Below, in pieces: positions 8,395 through 16,616 of a stretch of 64,000 nt of DNA. Below the pieces are notes generated by a model, which was not told the DNA's origin, made no database searches, and worked only from the letters and a program-made list of their open reading frames with translations. Positions within the stretch are counted from its first letter, which is position 1. Each line of letters starts with the position of its first letter. The stretch is from JACMNW01 sp031402355. Its GTDB lineage: Bacteria > Pseudomonadota > Alphaproteobacteria > Rhodobacterales > Rhodobacteraceae. The stretch lies in NCBI GenBank assembly GCA_031402355.1, contig JANNSG010000134.1, forward strand, positions 1-64,000, read 5' to 3'. Made by a program: the position numbers and the translations under genes.

Positions 8395-9059
8395 GGGGCG
8401 TCCTTCAACGCAGCGAAAGCATATGCTGCCTCGGCAAGTGGTTCAAATCCAGCACCCTTGAGCCGGGACTGAGCCGCTTGGCGACTGATGCCCAGATCGA
8501 GCGCGACTGAATGGGTCCGGGGCGGGTCATAGCGGAAAGCTAACGCAACAGCTTCGGCTTGTTCTGCGGACCATCGCGACGATTGCCAATCAAGATAAGT
8601 GAAAAGCGCCCTGTGCCAATTCCCTGTTGAATGACGACTTTCGTAGACTAGGCGTTGTGTTGTCAAGTCGTCCAATCCATGACCAGACAGGCTGAAAACT
8701 TCGCCTGTGGCGCTTGCCAGCCCCGAGGCAGGCAGGACTGCGACCGGACCTGTCGCTGCGGCGAGCCGGGTTTGCGCCAAATGCGACTGGTGGCGGAGTG
8801 TTGCCAGAATAAGCATTGTAAGTCGAAAGACCGAACTGCCATCTTCGGCATAGACCTGCCATCCATCGCCACGAAAGCGTGTGAAGCGCACATCGCCGCG
8901 ACTGAAATTGCGTTCTGTCCGTGCTACGGTCTCGATCGCCGCCATCGCACCATCTGCCGCCTCTGTGCCTATCGTGGTTGAATTGACCAGATCGCCCGTC
9001 AGGACAGCGGCAAATCGTATCGGCTGATTTAGTGGATGAGGAATAATTTCGCGTGTCAT
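8391..9059 (-). CDS. SatD-like protein: nucleotide-cyclase-like domain plus C-terminal HTH
   Basis: A 222-residue protein partnered with DUF3307. Residues 14-75 carry AAVLTGDLVNST and FRGDGWQVY; the spacing of the two aspartates (D23, D65) and their surroundings resemble the metal sites of class III nucleotidyl cyclases (compare the family patterns ADI-GST and GDG). Residues about 182-203 (SVALDLGISRQAAQSRLKGA) form a helix-turn-helix. Start: ATG 9059 is used because the body of the family begins just after it, but it has no clear ribosome site and the operator array starts two bases upstream; an ATG at 9110 inside the array would add 17 residues. Cyclase activity is inference. Confidence 0.65.
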   Translation of the reverse strand: MTREIIPHPLNQPIRFAAVLTGDLVNSTTIGTEAADGAMAAIETVARTERNFSRGDVRFTRFRGDGWQVYAEDGSSVFRLTMLILATLRHQSHLAQTRLAAATGPVAVLPASGLASATGEVFSLSGHGLDDLTTQRLVYESRHSTGNWHRALFTYLDWQSSRWSAEQAEAVALAFRYDPPRTHSVALDLGISRQAAQSRLKGAGFEPLAEAAYAFAALKDAP

Positions 9060-9060
9060 G

Positions 9061-9167
9061 TGCAAGCTATAAGGCTTGCTGTTGGCATATGCAAGTATAA
9101 AGGCTTGCATATGTAATTTGCAGGTCTAAGAGCTTGCGAAACTGCATATGCAAGCCAAAAGGCTTGC
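9061..9167. promoter_or_regulatory. Array of four 19-bp dyad operators upstream of the SatD-like/DUF3307 pair
   Basis: Four copies of a 19-bp dyad begin at 9061, 9090, 9119 and 9149, a regular 29-30 bp period. Copy 4 is TGCAAGCCAAAAGGCTTGC, whose arms GCAAGCC/GGCTTGC are perfectly complementary; copies 1 and 2 (TGCAAGCTATAAGGCTTGC, TGCAAGTATAAAGGCTTGC) are near-perfect and copy 3 is weaker. The array fills the whole gap between the SatD-like gene and the stop of the SufT-like gene. The HTH of the SatD-like protein makes autoregulation the simplest reading. Confidence 0.75.
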
Positions 9168-9168
9168 C

Positions 9169-9531
9169 CTACATAAACCCAAGTTCCAGCTTTGCCTCGT
9201 CTGACATCATCTCCATCCCCCAGGGGGGATCGAAGGTCATGTTGACATTCACCTGTTTGACGCCCGCCAAAGGCCCGACGGCGTCGGCCACCCAGCCTGG
9301 CATCTCACCCGCGACCGGGCAGCCGGGCGCGGTCAGGGTCATTACGACTTCGACCTCGTTTTCAGACGAAATTTCAATCGTATAGACCAGACCCAAATCA
9401 TAGATATTCACAGGGATTTCGGGGTCAAACACCGTGCGACAGGCGTCAACGACCGTATCATACAGCGGATGATCGGTGGATGACGGCTTGATCAGAGGCG
9501 TGCCCTCGATCTTGTCCTGCGCTTGGTTCAT
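9169..9531 (-). CDS. SufT-like (MIP18/DUF59) Fe-S assembly factor
   Basis: A 120-residue protein of the DUF59/MIP18 family that helps mature iron-sulfur proteins. The conserved features are DPEIPVNIYDLGLVY in the first half, the single reactive cysteine in LTAPGCPVAG, and a C-terminal MTFDPPWGMEMMSDEAK motif typical of the SufT branch. The ATG at 9531 (MNQAQDKIEG) is chosen; a 27-residue upstream extension looks non-coding. It usually ends a suf operon; here it is separate. Confidence 0.88.
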   Translation of the reverse strand: MNQAQDKIEGTPLIKPSSTDHPLYDTVVDACRTVFDPEIPVNIYDLGLVYTIEISSENEVEVVMTLTAPGCPVAGEMPGWVADAVGPLAGVKQVNVNMTFDPPWGMEMMSDEAKLELGFM

Positions 9532-9621
9532 TGCACTCTCGCGGTGTTGTTGAGAGTTTATATAGGAAATTGAGGGTGCCGCGTCCAGTGCCCCGGCACC
9601 TACAATTATCAAACCTGTGGA

Positions 9622-10164
9622 TCAGAACGGAATTTCGTCATCCATGTCATTGCGGCTGCTGCCACCTGACGATCCGCCACCCGACGAGCCGCCGCGCGTA
9701 CCACCAGACGAACCGCCCGAAGACTGTCCGCCTTCATAGTTGCCGCCATCATAGCCGCCGCCGCGTTCATCGCCATAACCACCACCTGATCCGCCACCGC
9801 CCGAGCCGCCGTCACGGCCGCCAAGCAGGGTCAATTCACCGCGGAACTGGCGCAGCACGATTTCGGTGGTGAACCGGTCAGCGCCGGACTGGTCTTGCCA
9901 TTTGCGGGTTTCCAACTGACCTTCGATGTAGACGGTTGAGCCTTTTTTCAAATATTGCTCGGCAATCTTGCCCAAGGCTTCGTTGAAGATGGCGACGCGG
10001 TGCCATTCGGTGCGCTCCTTGCGTTCGCCCGAAGTCTTGTCACGCCATGTCTCGGATGTGGCAATATTCAGGTTCACCACTTTGCCGCCTGCGGGAAAGC
10101 TGCGCACCTCGGGGTCGCGGCCCAGATTGCCGACAATAATCACTTTGTTCACTGAACCTGCCAT
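9622..10164 (-). CDS. ssb: Single-stranded DNA-binding protein
   Basis: A 180-residue SSB that coats ssDNA during replication, repair and recombination. Residues 1-112 form the OB fold (MAGSVNKVIIVGNLGRDPEVR, ERTEWHRVAIFNE, YIEGQLETRKWQD). A long, strongly glycine/serine-rich linker (about residues 117-170) leads to the acidic tail DMDDEIPF that docks partner proteins. The linker reads as low-complexity repeats of GGG, SGG and GGS. It is transcribed alone, and the 214-bp gap upstream is shared with a divergent lytic transglycosylase. Confidence 0.97.
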   Translation of the reverse strand: MAGSVNKVIIVGNLGRDPEVRSFPAGGKVVNLNIATSETWRDKTSGERKERTEWHRVAIFNEALGKIAEQYLKKGSTVYIEGQLETRKWQDQSGADRFTTEIVLRQFRGELTLLGGRDGGSGGGGSGGGYGDERGGGYDGGNYEGGQSSGGSSGGTRGGSSGGGSSGGSSRNDMDDEIPF

Positions 10165-10378
10165 AGCGAAACTCCCTTGATTCTCAACACTCCGGAAGGC
10201 TCGCCGGAATTGGTTAACAAAGTGCTATAAACCTCGTCTGTCCGTCCTGCAACCAAAGCCGATCACCCCGCAGACCATGGCCCGACCTAAATGGTGGGGA
10301 TTGGTCGCAGGCAAATCGCTGGATAGTTCAGCAAAAACCGGTATAGTAGCAGTCTTGTGCCTGCGGGGGCTTTGACGG

Positions 10379-10981
10379 ATGCGCTTTTTGTTCGGAACGG
10401 TTTGCATGGCGGCAGCGCTGTGCCTTGGCGCAGGCGATGCGGCCAAGGCCGAAGGACTGAACTTTTCAGGCTCGTCCAAGTCACGGTCTTCCAACAAGGA
10501 TGCGCGGTTCAAATTGCTTGATGGGCGTCTGGCACGGCAATATTCGGACTCTGACAGGCTGACGCCCAAAGGCCGCCAAGACGCGACAGATGCGGTGGTG
10601 CCGCGCTTTGCGGGGTCGTACAAGGGCGAGTATCTGGCTGTGGCCAAGGCCGTTGCCCTAAAGCACAATGTGCCCGAAGACTTGTTCTTGCGCCTTGTGC
10701 AGCAAGAAAGCGGCTGGAACCCGGGTGCGGTATCGCCCAAGGGGGCCACCGGGCTGGCGCAACTGATGCCGGGCACGGCCAACACGCTGGGTGTCGATAT
10801 CGACGATCCGGCCCAGAACCTCGAAGGTGGCGCGCGCTATCTGCGCCAGATGTACGACAAGTTCGGGACATGGAAACTGGCGTTGGCGGCCTATAACGCC
10901 GGCCCCGGCGCGGTCGAGGCAAGCGGTGGCGTGCCGCCCTATGAGGAAACGCAAACCTATGTCGCCCGTATTTTGGGCTGA
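10379..10981 (+). CDS. Lytic transglycosylase (SLT domain), exported
   Basis: A 200-residue peptidoglycan hydrolase. Residues 1-24 are a signal peptide (MRFLFGTVCMAAALCLGAGDAAKA). The catalytic domain occupies the C-terminal half: the catalytic glutamate is in LRLVQQESGWNPGA, followed by SPKGATGLAQLMPGTA and the LALAAYNAGPGAV motif, all diagnostic of the SLT/MltC-like fold. It cleaves glycan strands in the periplasm. It is the last chromosomal gene before the integrated element; its stop lies 161 bp from attL. Confidence 0.93.
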   Translation: MRFLFGTVCMAAALCLGAGDAAKAEGLNFSGSSKSRSSNKDARFKLLDGRLARQYSDSDRLTPKGRQDATDAVVPRFAGSYKGEYLAVAKAVALKHNVPEDLFLRLVQQESGWNPGAVSPKGATGLAQLMPGTANTLGVDIDDPAQNLEGGARYLRQMYDKFGTWKLALAAYNAGPGAVEASGGVPPYEETQTYVARILG

Positions 10982-11142
10982 CAGTCTGCGTCGCGGCAAC
11001 AGCCGCCCCTGAGGCAAGCATCCTCGCTGCTGGGAAAAGAACCATCGCCACGACGACCAGCCTTGAAAATTATCAACTGTACCCAACGTCCGGTGGCGGC
11101 AAGTATGTCAGAATGCCGTTTTCAAATTGGTGGGTAATTTAA

Positions 11143-11156
11143 TGGCGGAGAGACAG
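11143..11156. repeat. attL: displaced 3' end of tRNA-Ser
   Basis: TGGCGGAGAGACAG is identical to 24799-24812, which encodes the CCA end, discriminator base and 3' acceptor strand of tRNA-Ser on the minus strand. A perfect duplication of a tRNA 3' end at the far border of an integrase-bearing segment is the standard attL signature. Confidence 0.9.
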
Positions 11157-11285
11157 TCCTTATCAGTGACGTTCCATTACGGCCCTAGACGTTTTTGTCT
11201 GGCATACAAATCAAACAAAAACAGTGAGTTGGCGGCTGTTATCGTTCTTAGGCGTCCCATAAGGTCCGTTGACAGCCCCTAAATT

Positions 11286-11302
11286 TTAGGGACAAGTTAG
11301 GG
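11286..11302 (+). repeat. TTAGGG double repeat, left copy (candidate integrase arm site)
   Basis: TTAGGGACAAGTTAGGG matches TTAGGGACAGCTTAGGG at 24736-24752 in 15 of 17 positions and in the same orientation. The copies lie 130 bp inside attL and 46 bp inside attR. Paired short repeats at this distance from the crossover sites fit arm-type integrase or excisionase binding sites. Confidence 0.6.
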
Positions 11303-11341
11303 CAAGCGCGGGAATGGTCCCGGCGCGATTGGAGGTTCAAC

Positions 11342-11593
11342 GTGGATACGCTTTGCATCGCAACCACCCAAACAGACGTTTCAATCTTTGGTCCAGACTT
11401 CGCTGAAACCTTAGCAATCATCTCGGACCTGCCGGACGCGGAATGGGATGCCTGCCCGGAAGAATGGCGTGGCATGGCCGCGCATCTCAATGTGCTGCTT
11501 CTTGATAACGGCCTTACACCCGAATTGGCTGCGATCTTTGCAGGCGTTCCTGCTTCCTTTGTCGCCGACTACGCCGACGCGCGTGGGCTTTGA
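11342..11593 (+). CDS. Small hypothetical protein upstream of the integrase
   Basis: An 83-residue acidic protein of unknown function starting at GTG 11342, with GGAGG at 11331-11335 as a well-placed ribosome site. The C-terminal segment LTPELAAIFAGVPASFVADY has the look of a helix-turn-helix, so a small DNA-binding role in integration or excision is possible. It ends 10 bp before the integrase start and is probably in the same transcript. Confidence 0.65.
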   Translation: MDTLCIATTQTDVSIFGPDFAETLAIISDLPDAEWDACPEEWRGMAAHLNVLLLDNGLTPELAAIFAGVPASFVADYADARGL

Positions 11594-11603
11594 GGCCGAG
11601 CAC

Positions 11604-12923
11604 ATGGCAAAATCTCTGCACCGTCTCGCAGTCAAGCAGGTTGAAAACGCCACCCCCGGCACCACACTAAATGACGGGGGTGGCCTGTTTTACCGGGCCA
11701 CCTCAAAGGGCAATGGCCGCTGGACGTTCAAATTTACGTCCAGCGATCCAGTCTATGTTGCCGCGCAAATCGAAAAGGGCAGCGCGCTTCGTCAAAGGGA
11801 AATGGGCCTAGGTCCGTTCCCCGGCACGGGCCTAGCCACAGCCCGCGAAAAAGCGTCAGAGGCGCGCGCGGTTGTGTCCCGTGGCCTTGACCCTATCACA
11901 GAGGCGGCAAAGGCAATAGCGGCGGCCCTTGAGGCAGCAAAGGCCGCAAGCGCAGATGCCAACCCCATGACTTTCGGGCGCTATGCCGAAGAAGTTTATT
12001 TGCCGTCCGTCCTGCCGGGTTTTACCCACCCCGCACATATCCAGCAATGGGAGGCCACATTCCGAACCTACACCGTTCCCATAAATGGAAAGCGACTGCG
12101 GGACATAGCCCGCACAGATGTGCTTGGTGTAATCGGTCCAATTTGGGACGAAAAGAATGTGACGGCCAGTCGGGTCCGCGAGCGCATTGAACGGCTGATA
12201 GCCCACGCAACCCAGAACGGCCAGTTTGAGGGCGACAACCCGGCGGCGTGGCGGCAGTTTGACGCTACGCTTTCGCGCGCAAAGACAATGGTGAGGGGCC
12301 ACCACGCCAGCATCCCGCACGACGAAATGCCTTCCTTTGTGACTGCCCTGCGGGCACGTCAGGATGAAGGCATCACCGCGCTTGCCGTTGAGTGGATCAT
12401 TTTGACTGCCTGTCGGTCAGGGGAAGCCCGTCACGCGGTCTGGGGCGAAATAGACTTGGCGCGGAAGGTCTGGGCCATCCCGGCAGAGCGCATGAAGATG
12501 AAGCGTGACCATAGCGCCCCCATCACGTCCCGCATGATGGAAATCTTGGAACATGCGCGGACGCTGCACGCGACGCTGCCCGGACCTGCGGACCTGATCT
12601 TTCCGGGTCCAAAGGCCAAAGCCTTGTCGGAAATGGCGGGCATAATGCTGCTGCGCGGTATGCCGGGGTATGAAACTTTCACGGTTCACGGCTTTAGGGC
12701 TTCGTTCAAAGGCTGGGCCGCAACCGAAACGGAGTTTGCCCGCGAACTGATCGAAGAACAGTTGGCGCACCAGTTAGGGGCCGTCGAACGTGCCTACATG
12801 CGCACGAGCGCTATAGAGCGCCGCCGCGCTATGATGGAAGCGTGGCAGGCCCATGTAAACGGCGAAACCCCGGCAGGGGCGACGGTTGTTCCCTTTAAGG
12901 CAACTTTTGGGGGTGCGGCGTGA
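11604..12923 (+). CDS. int: Tyrosine recombinase/integrase
   Basis: A 439-residue site-specific recombinase of the P4-like integrase type. The catalytic residues are in order: R271 (LTACRSGEARHAVW), H362-x-x-R365 (TVHGFRASFKGW), H389 (AHQLG) and the nucleophile Y398 (ERAYMRT). An N-terminal DNA-binding region (GGGLFYR, then GLGPFPGTGLATAREKASEAR) precedes a SAM-like core-binding domain (about 122-215). The ATG at 11604 (MAKSLHRLAVK) is preferred to an earlier in-frame ATG that lies inside the preceding gene. It catalyses integration at tRNA-Ser. Confidence 0.95.
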   Translation: MAKSLHRLAVKQVENATPGTTLNDGGGLFYRATSKGNGRWTFKFTSSDPVYVAAQIEKGSALRQREMGLGPFPGTGLATAREKASEARAVVSRGLDPITEAAKAIAAALEAAKAASADANPMTFGRYAEEVYLPSVLPGFTHPAHIQQWEATFRTYTVPINGKRLRDIARTDVLGVIGPIWDEKNVTASRVRERIERLIAHATQNGQFEGDNPAAWRQFDATLSRAKTMVRGHHASIPHDEMPSFVTALRARQDEGITALAVEWIILTACRSGEARHAVWGEIDLARKVWAIPAERMKMKRDHSAPITSRMMEILEHARTLHATLPGPADLIFPGPKAKALSEMAGIMLLRGMPGYETFTVHGFRASFKGWAATETEFARELIEEQLAHQLGAVERAYMRTSAIERRRAMMEAWQAHVNGETPAGATVVPFKATFGGAA

Positions 12924-13057
12924 GCAAAGAAACTTTGGCTGATATTCTATCCGGTGCCGGACCCGACCCGGTGCGGGCTGACCTACACGCCGCGCTGGAC
13001 GACCTTCTAGACGCTGCACACAAGGACGGCGGGCGGCTGGACGCACCTGACTTCTGA
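12920..13057 (+). CDS. 45-residue micro-ORF coupled to the integrase
   Basis: Starts at GTG 12920, overlapping the integrase stop as GTGA, and encodes MSKETLADILSGAGPDPVRA followed by an Asp/Leu/Ala-rich amphipathic helix and ending DAPDF. The next gene begins 6 bp after its stop. The tight GTGA coupling and coding-like codon use argue that it is translated. Function is unknown; no motif is recognised. Confidence 0.5.
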   Translation: MSKETLADILSGAGPDPVRADLHAALDDLLDAAHKDGGRLDAPDF

Positions 13058-13063
13058 GGCTTT

Positions 13064-13660
13064 GTGGCGGGCCTAGCCGCAGGTCGCGGCATTGCCGATG
13101 AACTGGAAACCGCCGCCGCCGCTTTGGTAGCGTCCAAACGACCCGACAAGGCCGTTGATAGCCTGAGAGACACATTCGAGGCCACGCAGTTTGCAATGCT
13201 GTTTCACCTGCTAGGGCGGCTTTCGGCTTTTGGCGGCGCGATCCTGCCGGAGAGTTTCAGTCCGGCGGCGCTGCGCGCCATCGCCTTGAATTTAGTGAGC
13301 GCCGCCCCCGGCATTCATCCCGATTTGCTTGGACTTGGTTCAACCCGTGGCGGCGAAGGGGCGATGCGTCGTGCAGCGCGGCACCAACTGGTCATGGCGG
13401 TTTACTACCGGGCAGAGCGTCATGGTTTAAGCCAAGACGACGCGCGTGACAAAGTGTTTCCATCGGAGGGACGCGGACCGGGTTTCCGCCGGACGTGGCA
13501 AGGTTGGCAACGTGAAGTCGCGGAAGCAAAAGGCGTGGACATACGCGAAATCGGTGCAGACGCCGAAGCGGCTGCGCGTGGCGCGACAGGCGCGGACCTT
13601 TATGATTTGGACGCAAAGACAGCAGCGGACCTGTTCAAATTTGGTTGGCTGCCGAGCTAA
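13064..13660 (+). CDS. Hypothetical protein of the element
   Basis: A 198-residue protein from GTG 13064, of no family I recognise. It is alanine-rich and mostly helical by appearance, with AARHQLVMAVYYRAERHGLSQDDARDKVF in mid-protein (a helical region with several His/Arg) and a C-terminal FKFGWLPS. It sits between the integrase and the AlpA-like regulator in the same direction. It could be an element-specific regulator or replication accessory factor; that is speculation. Confidence 0.65.
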   Translation: MAGLAAGRGIADELETAAAALVASKRPDKAVDSLRDTFEATQFAMLFHLLGRLSAFGGAILPESFSPAALRAIALNLVSAAPGIHPDLLGLGSTRGGEGAMRRAARHQLVMAVYYRAERHGLSQDDARDKVFPSEGRGPGFRRTWQGWQREVAEAKGVDIREIGADAEAAARGATGADLYDLDAKTAADLFKFGWLPS

Positions 13661-13756
13661 AAGTTCGGGAGCAAAACCCGAAAATCCTCACTCAAGACCC
13701 AAAGCGTTCTTCAAGGCATGTTTCCCCTCACAACCCACACAGTTCGAGGGAAACCC

Positions 13757-13978
13757 GTGACAGAAACCCAAAGCCACCCCGACAAACTTCTGCGCCTGCC
13801 TGCTGTCCTTCAAATGACAGGCTTTGCGCGAACTTGCCTTTACCGTGCCATTTCTTCGCCCCCCGGCAGCGATCATCGCTTTCCCCGCCCTATGAAGCGG
13901 GGCCGCGTTTCCCTTTGGCCTGAAAGCGAAGTCTTGGCTTGGATTGAACGTCAGAAAGCCCAGCGCAACGCCGCCTAA
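13757..13978 (+). CDS. AlpA-family (MerR-like) transcriptional regulator
   Basis: A 73-residue DNA-binding protein, typical of P4-like satellites and integrative elements where AlpA/Vis-type proteins control integrase or replication genes. The family core is LLRLPAVLQMTGFARTCLYRAIS followed by FPRPMKRGRVSLWPESEVLAWI, the classic single winged-helix pattern (only short parts are diagnostic: TGFARTCLYRAI, WPESEVLAWI). GTG 13757 is preferred as start because GAGGG precedes it; an in-frame ATG at 13718 would add 13 residues. Confidence 0.85.
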   Translation: MTETQSHPDKLLRLPAVLQMTGFARTCLYRAISSPPGSDHRFPRPMKRGRVSLWPESEVLAWIERQKAQRNAA

Positions 13979-14046
13979 CCCTTGCCCGAAATAGAAGACC
14001 CCGCCGCGCGGTCAGGCGCAAACGGGGCGATAGCAGGATCAATCAA

Positions 14047-16587
14047 ATGTCTGATGATGTTACCAAAAACCCTTCTGGGGTGCAAGTTGTCTGTTCTGTT
14101 GGCGAAGCCATGGCCGTCTTGGACGAGGCAGACAAAGCAGGCCTAATACGTCTCGAAGATCAACCAAAACTGGCGGCACTGCGTGGTCGCATTGCCATGG
14201 GTCTGCTAACCGACAAGGGCGCGCAAGCGGAATTAGCCCGTCTACTTGCGGCAGGCCCGGCACCAGCGATGGCACTGGACGCTATTGCTGCGCATTTCCA
14301 ACCGGACGATATAATTGGGCTTAAATTCATTTCGCCGGACAGGTCCGGAGCGGTGGTCTTTCATGGGCACTTGGACGTTCCAGAGGAACGCGCGGCAATG
14401 GAAGCGGCAATAGCTGAAAACATCGGGCTGCGTGGATGCTACTTTGGGGTGAACCCGCGTCGGGCTGAAAAGTTAGATAGCCTGTTGTCGGACGCCAAAG
14501 CGTCGGACATAGCAGCACGCCGGACAGTGTTCTTGGACTTGGACAAAAAAGACGCACCTGACGACGATCCCGGCTGGACCCGGACAGTGGCCAAACTCAA
14601 AACGCTTGGGCCGCTGTCTGTGTTCAAGTCCGGCAACGGCTGGCATGTTTACTTCCCAATCGAAACCCTTGAAGGCGCGGCCCTAGGGCAATCTGCTGGG
14701 GCTTTGGCCGCTGTCTTTGCCAAAATCGGGGCGGACAATGTTGGTGATCTGCCCCGCGTCGCGCGCCTGCCATTTACTGTCAATCTGCCGACGGCAGGCA
14801 AACGCAAGGAAACAGGGGCAGTGCCCCGCCTTGCGGTGCCAGAGGCATTGACACGGCAAGCCAGCGCACCACGGTCGCTTGTGGAAGTGGGTGCGAACCT
14901 AAGCGGCGTGGCAACCCGGCTGGGGCTAAAGGGCAAGCCCAAGGCCACTGCTATCCTACCCGGCACCGCCGCCCGCGTTGGCGCGAACGGTGAGGAAAAG
15001 ACCCCTTGGGCTGCGCCCAGCGCGGACCTGTTGCGCTTGGCCCTGTCAGAACTTCCGAACAAATCCGGTGGTGCTTTTGACAGCCGCGACGATTGGGCAG
15101 CGTTCGGCCATGCCGTGAAAGGCGCGGCGGTTGCTGGGGGCTTTGAAGCCGAAGGCAAGGATGCTTTTGAAAGCTGGTCAGACGAATGGGGCGGTGATCC
15201 TGACGAGCCTAGGCGTTTTTGGGATAGCTGCGCCCCGTCCAGTGGTTGGGGAGCAATCATGCGGACCTTGGAAAGGGTGAACCCGGCGGGGGCGGTCAGG
15301 GTAAAAGAAGCGGCTGCGAAGGCGGCTTTTGCCCAACAAGCTGCGCACAACGTCGCTGCCTTGTCAGTGTCCGCAATCCAGGCCGTCCAGCCCTTTGTGC
15401 CGGGGCAAATCGTGCCCCGCCAGTGGCTTTATGGGCGGTCCACAATCCGAGGCTTCTTTACCGTCCTGACTGCCCCCGGCGGGGCGGGCAAGTCTGCGCT
15501 GATCATGGTGGAGGCGCTGGCAATGGTGACAGGGCGGGAATTGCTATCGGGCGACAAACCCCATCGGCCTTTGACAGTCTGGTATCACAACGCCGAAGAC
15601 AGTGGTGACGAAGGACAGCGACGGCTTGCCGCCGCCATGATGCACCATGGCGTTGATCATTCGGAAATCAAAGATCGGCTTTTCCTTACCTCTGGACGCG
15701 ACTTCCCCTTGCGTCTCGCCCGGATGGGGAAGGATGGCCCCGAATTGGTCCCCGGCACGGGGGAATGGATTTTGGCGACAGCCCGCCAAATGGGCGCGGA
15801 CGTGGTGATTTTTGACCCTATCAGCGCAATGCACGGCCTGCCCGAAAACTCCAACGAGGCAATAAACCTCTTGGCCGGGGGCTTGCGCCAGCTTGCGCAT
15901 GAGGCGGGCTTGGGGATTGTGTTGCTGCACCATACAGGCAAGGTCGCAGCGTCGGACATGGGCGCTGCCGGGGCGGCTGCTTCGCGCGGCGCGTCCGCCC
16001 TGACTGACGCTGCCCGCGTGGTCCGGCAGATTGCACGGCCCAGCGCCAAAGAGGCACCCAACCTTGGGATTGCCGAAAATGAACGGTGGCGTTACCTGCG
16101 CATCGACAACGGCAAGGCCAACCTTTCTAGGATCGAAAACGCCCATTGGGTGAAGTTAGTTTCGGTCAAGCTGGGGAACATCACGCAAGAATACCCGACC
16201 GGCGATGAAGTGCAGACTGTGGAACGCTGGACGCCTCCCGGTGCGCAATCCGGCACGGCCAGCGACCTTGCACTTGTGCAGGCCGCCATTGCTTCGGCAC
16301 CTACATTGCTGCGTGCTAGTTCGGCGTCCCCGGACTGGGTTGGTTGGATCGTCGCGGACATAGTTGGGTTGGACGGCGGCGGGCCGGGATTGCCCGCTGG
16401 GGACCGAACGCCAGAACAGGCCGCAAATGTTGTTCGCATCCGCCAAATGTTAGTCGGCTGGGTGAAGGACGGCGGGCTGATCGAAGTTGACGGACGCGAC
16501 CCCAAAACCCGAAAGTCCGTGCCCTGCATCGGGATTGGTCAGCCCGCTTTCGTGACCGATCCCGCCCCAGAAAGCGCCGAAGAATGA
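14047..16587 (+). CDS. Primase-helicase replication protein (RepB-like primase plus RepA-like AAA ATPase)
   Basis: An 846-residue fusion of the type that initiates replication of satellites and integrative plasmids. Residues about 95-260 look like an archaeo-eukaryotic-type primase: catalytic aspartates in FLDLDKKD (D164, D166) and the SGNGWHVYF motif (H200). Residues about 325-410 resemble a PriCT domain. Residues about 455-720 form a RecA-like helicase with Walker A PGGAGKS (477-483), Walker B VVIFDP (586-591) and a sensor-like VLLHHTGK. An iteron-like cluster follows immediately, which suggests the protein's origin. The organisation is analogous to P4 alpha, but the domain order and family should be confirmed by profile search. 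Confidence 0.85.
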   Translation: MSDDVTKNPSGVQVVCSVGEAMAVLDEADKAGLIRLEDQPKLAALRGRIAMGLLTDKGAQAELARLLAAGPAPAMALDAIAAHFQPDDIIGLKFISPDRSGAVVFHGHLDVPEERAAMEAAIAENIGLRGCYFGVNPRRAEKLDSLLSDAKASDIAARRTVFLDLDKKDAPDDDPGWTRTVAKLKTLGPLSVFKSGNGWHVYFPIETLEGAALGQSAGALAAVFAKIGADNVGDLPRVARLPFTVNLPTAGKRKETGAVPRLAVPEALTRQASAPRSLVEVGANLSGVATRLGLKGKPKATAILPGTAARVGANGEEKTPWAAPSADLLRLALSELPNKSGGAFDSRDDWAAFGHAVKGAAVAGGFEAEGKDAFESWSDEWGGDPDEPRRFWDSCAPSSGWGAIMRTLERVNPAGAVRVKEAAAKAAFAQQAAHNVAALSVSAIQAVQPFVPGQIVPRQWLYGRSTIRGFFTVLTAPGGAGKSALIMVEALAMVTGRELLSGDKPHRPLTVWYHNAEDSGDEGQRRLAAAMMHHGVDHSEIKDRLFLTSGRDFPLRLARMGKDGPELVPGTGEWILATARQMGADVVIFDPISAMHGLPENSNEAINLLAGGLRQLAHEAGLGIVLLHHTGKVAASDMGAAGAAASRGASALTDAARVVRQIARPSAKEAPNLGIAENERWRYLRIDNGKANLSRIENAHWVKLVSVKLGNITQEYPTGDEVQTVERWTPPGAQSGTASDLALVQAAIASAPTLLRASSASPDWVGWIVADIVGLDGGGPGLPAGDRTPEQAANVVRIRQMLVGWVKDGGLIEVDGRDPKTRKSVPCIGIGQPAFVTDPAPESAEE

Positions 16588-16616
16588 ATGCCCCCCGGCA
16601 CGGGGCATTTCGGGGT

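Larger units (their letters stand above)
10982..11341. other. Gap holding the left end of the integrated element
   Basis: No gene is supported in these 360 bases. The first 161 bases are ordinary chromosomal spacer after the transglycosylase. From 11143 the element begins with a copy of the tRNA-Ser 3' end, then an A/T-richer stretch with a TTAGGG double repeat at 11286-11302 and a GGAGG ribosome site at 11331 for the next gene. Confidence 0.7.

Noticed and set aside
9061..9167. Possible CRISPR array (four evenly spaced repeats)
   Set aside because: The repeats are 19-bp dyads with only about 10-bp spacers, too short for CRISPR, and no cas genes are nearby. An operator array fits better.
10225..10785. 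Minus-strand frame covering the lytic transglycosylase
   Set aside because: The plus strand has a signal peptide and SLT motifs; the opposite frame has none.
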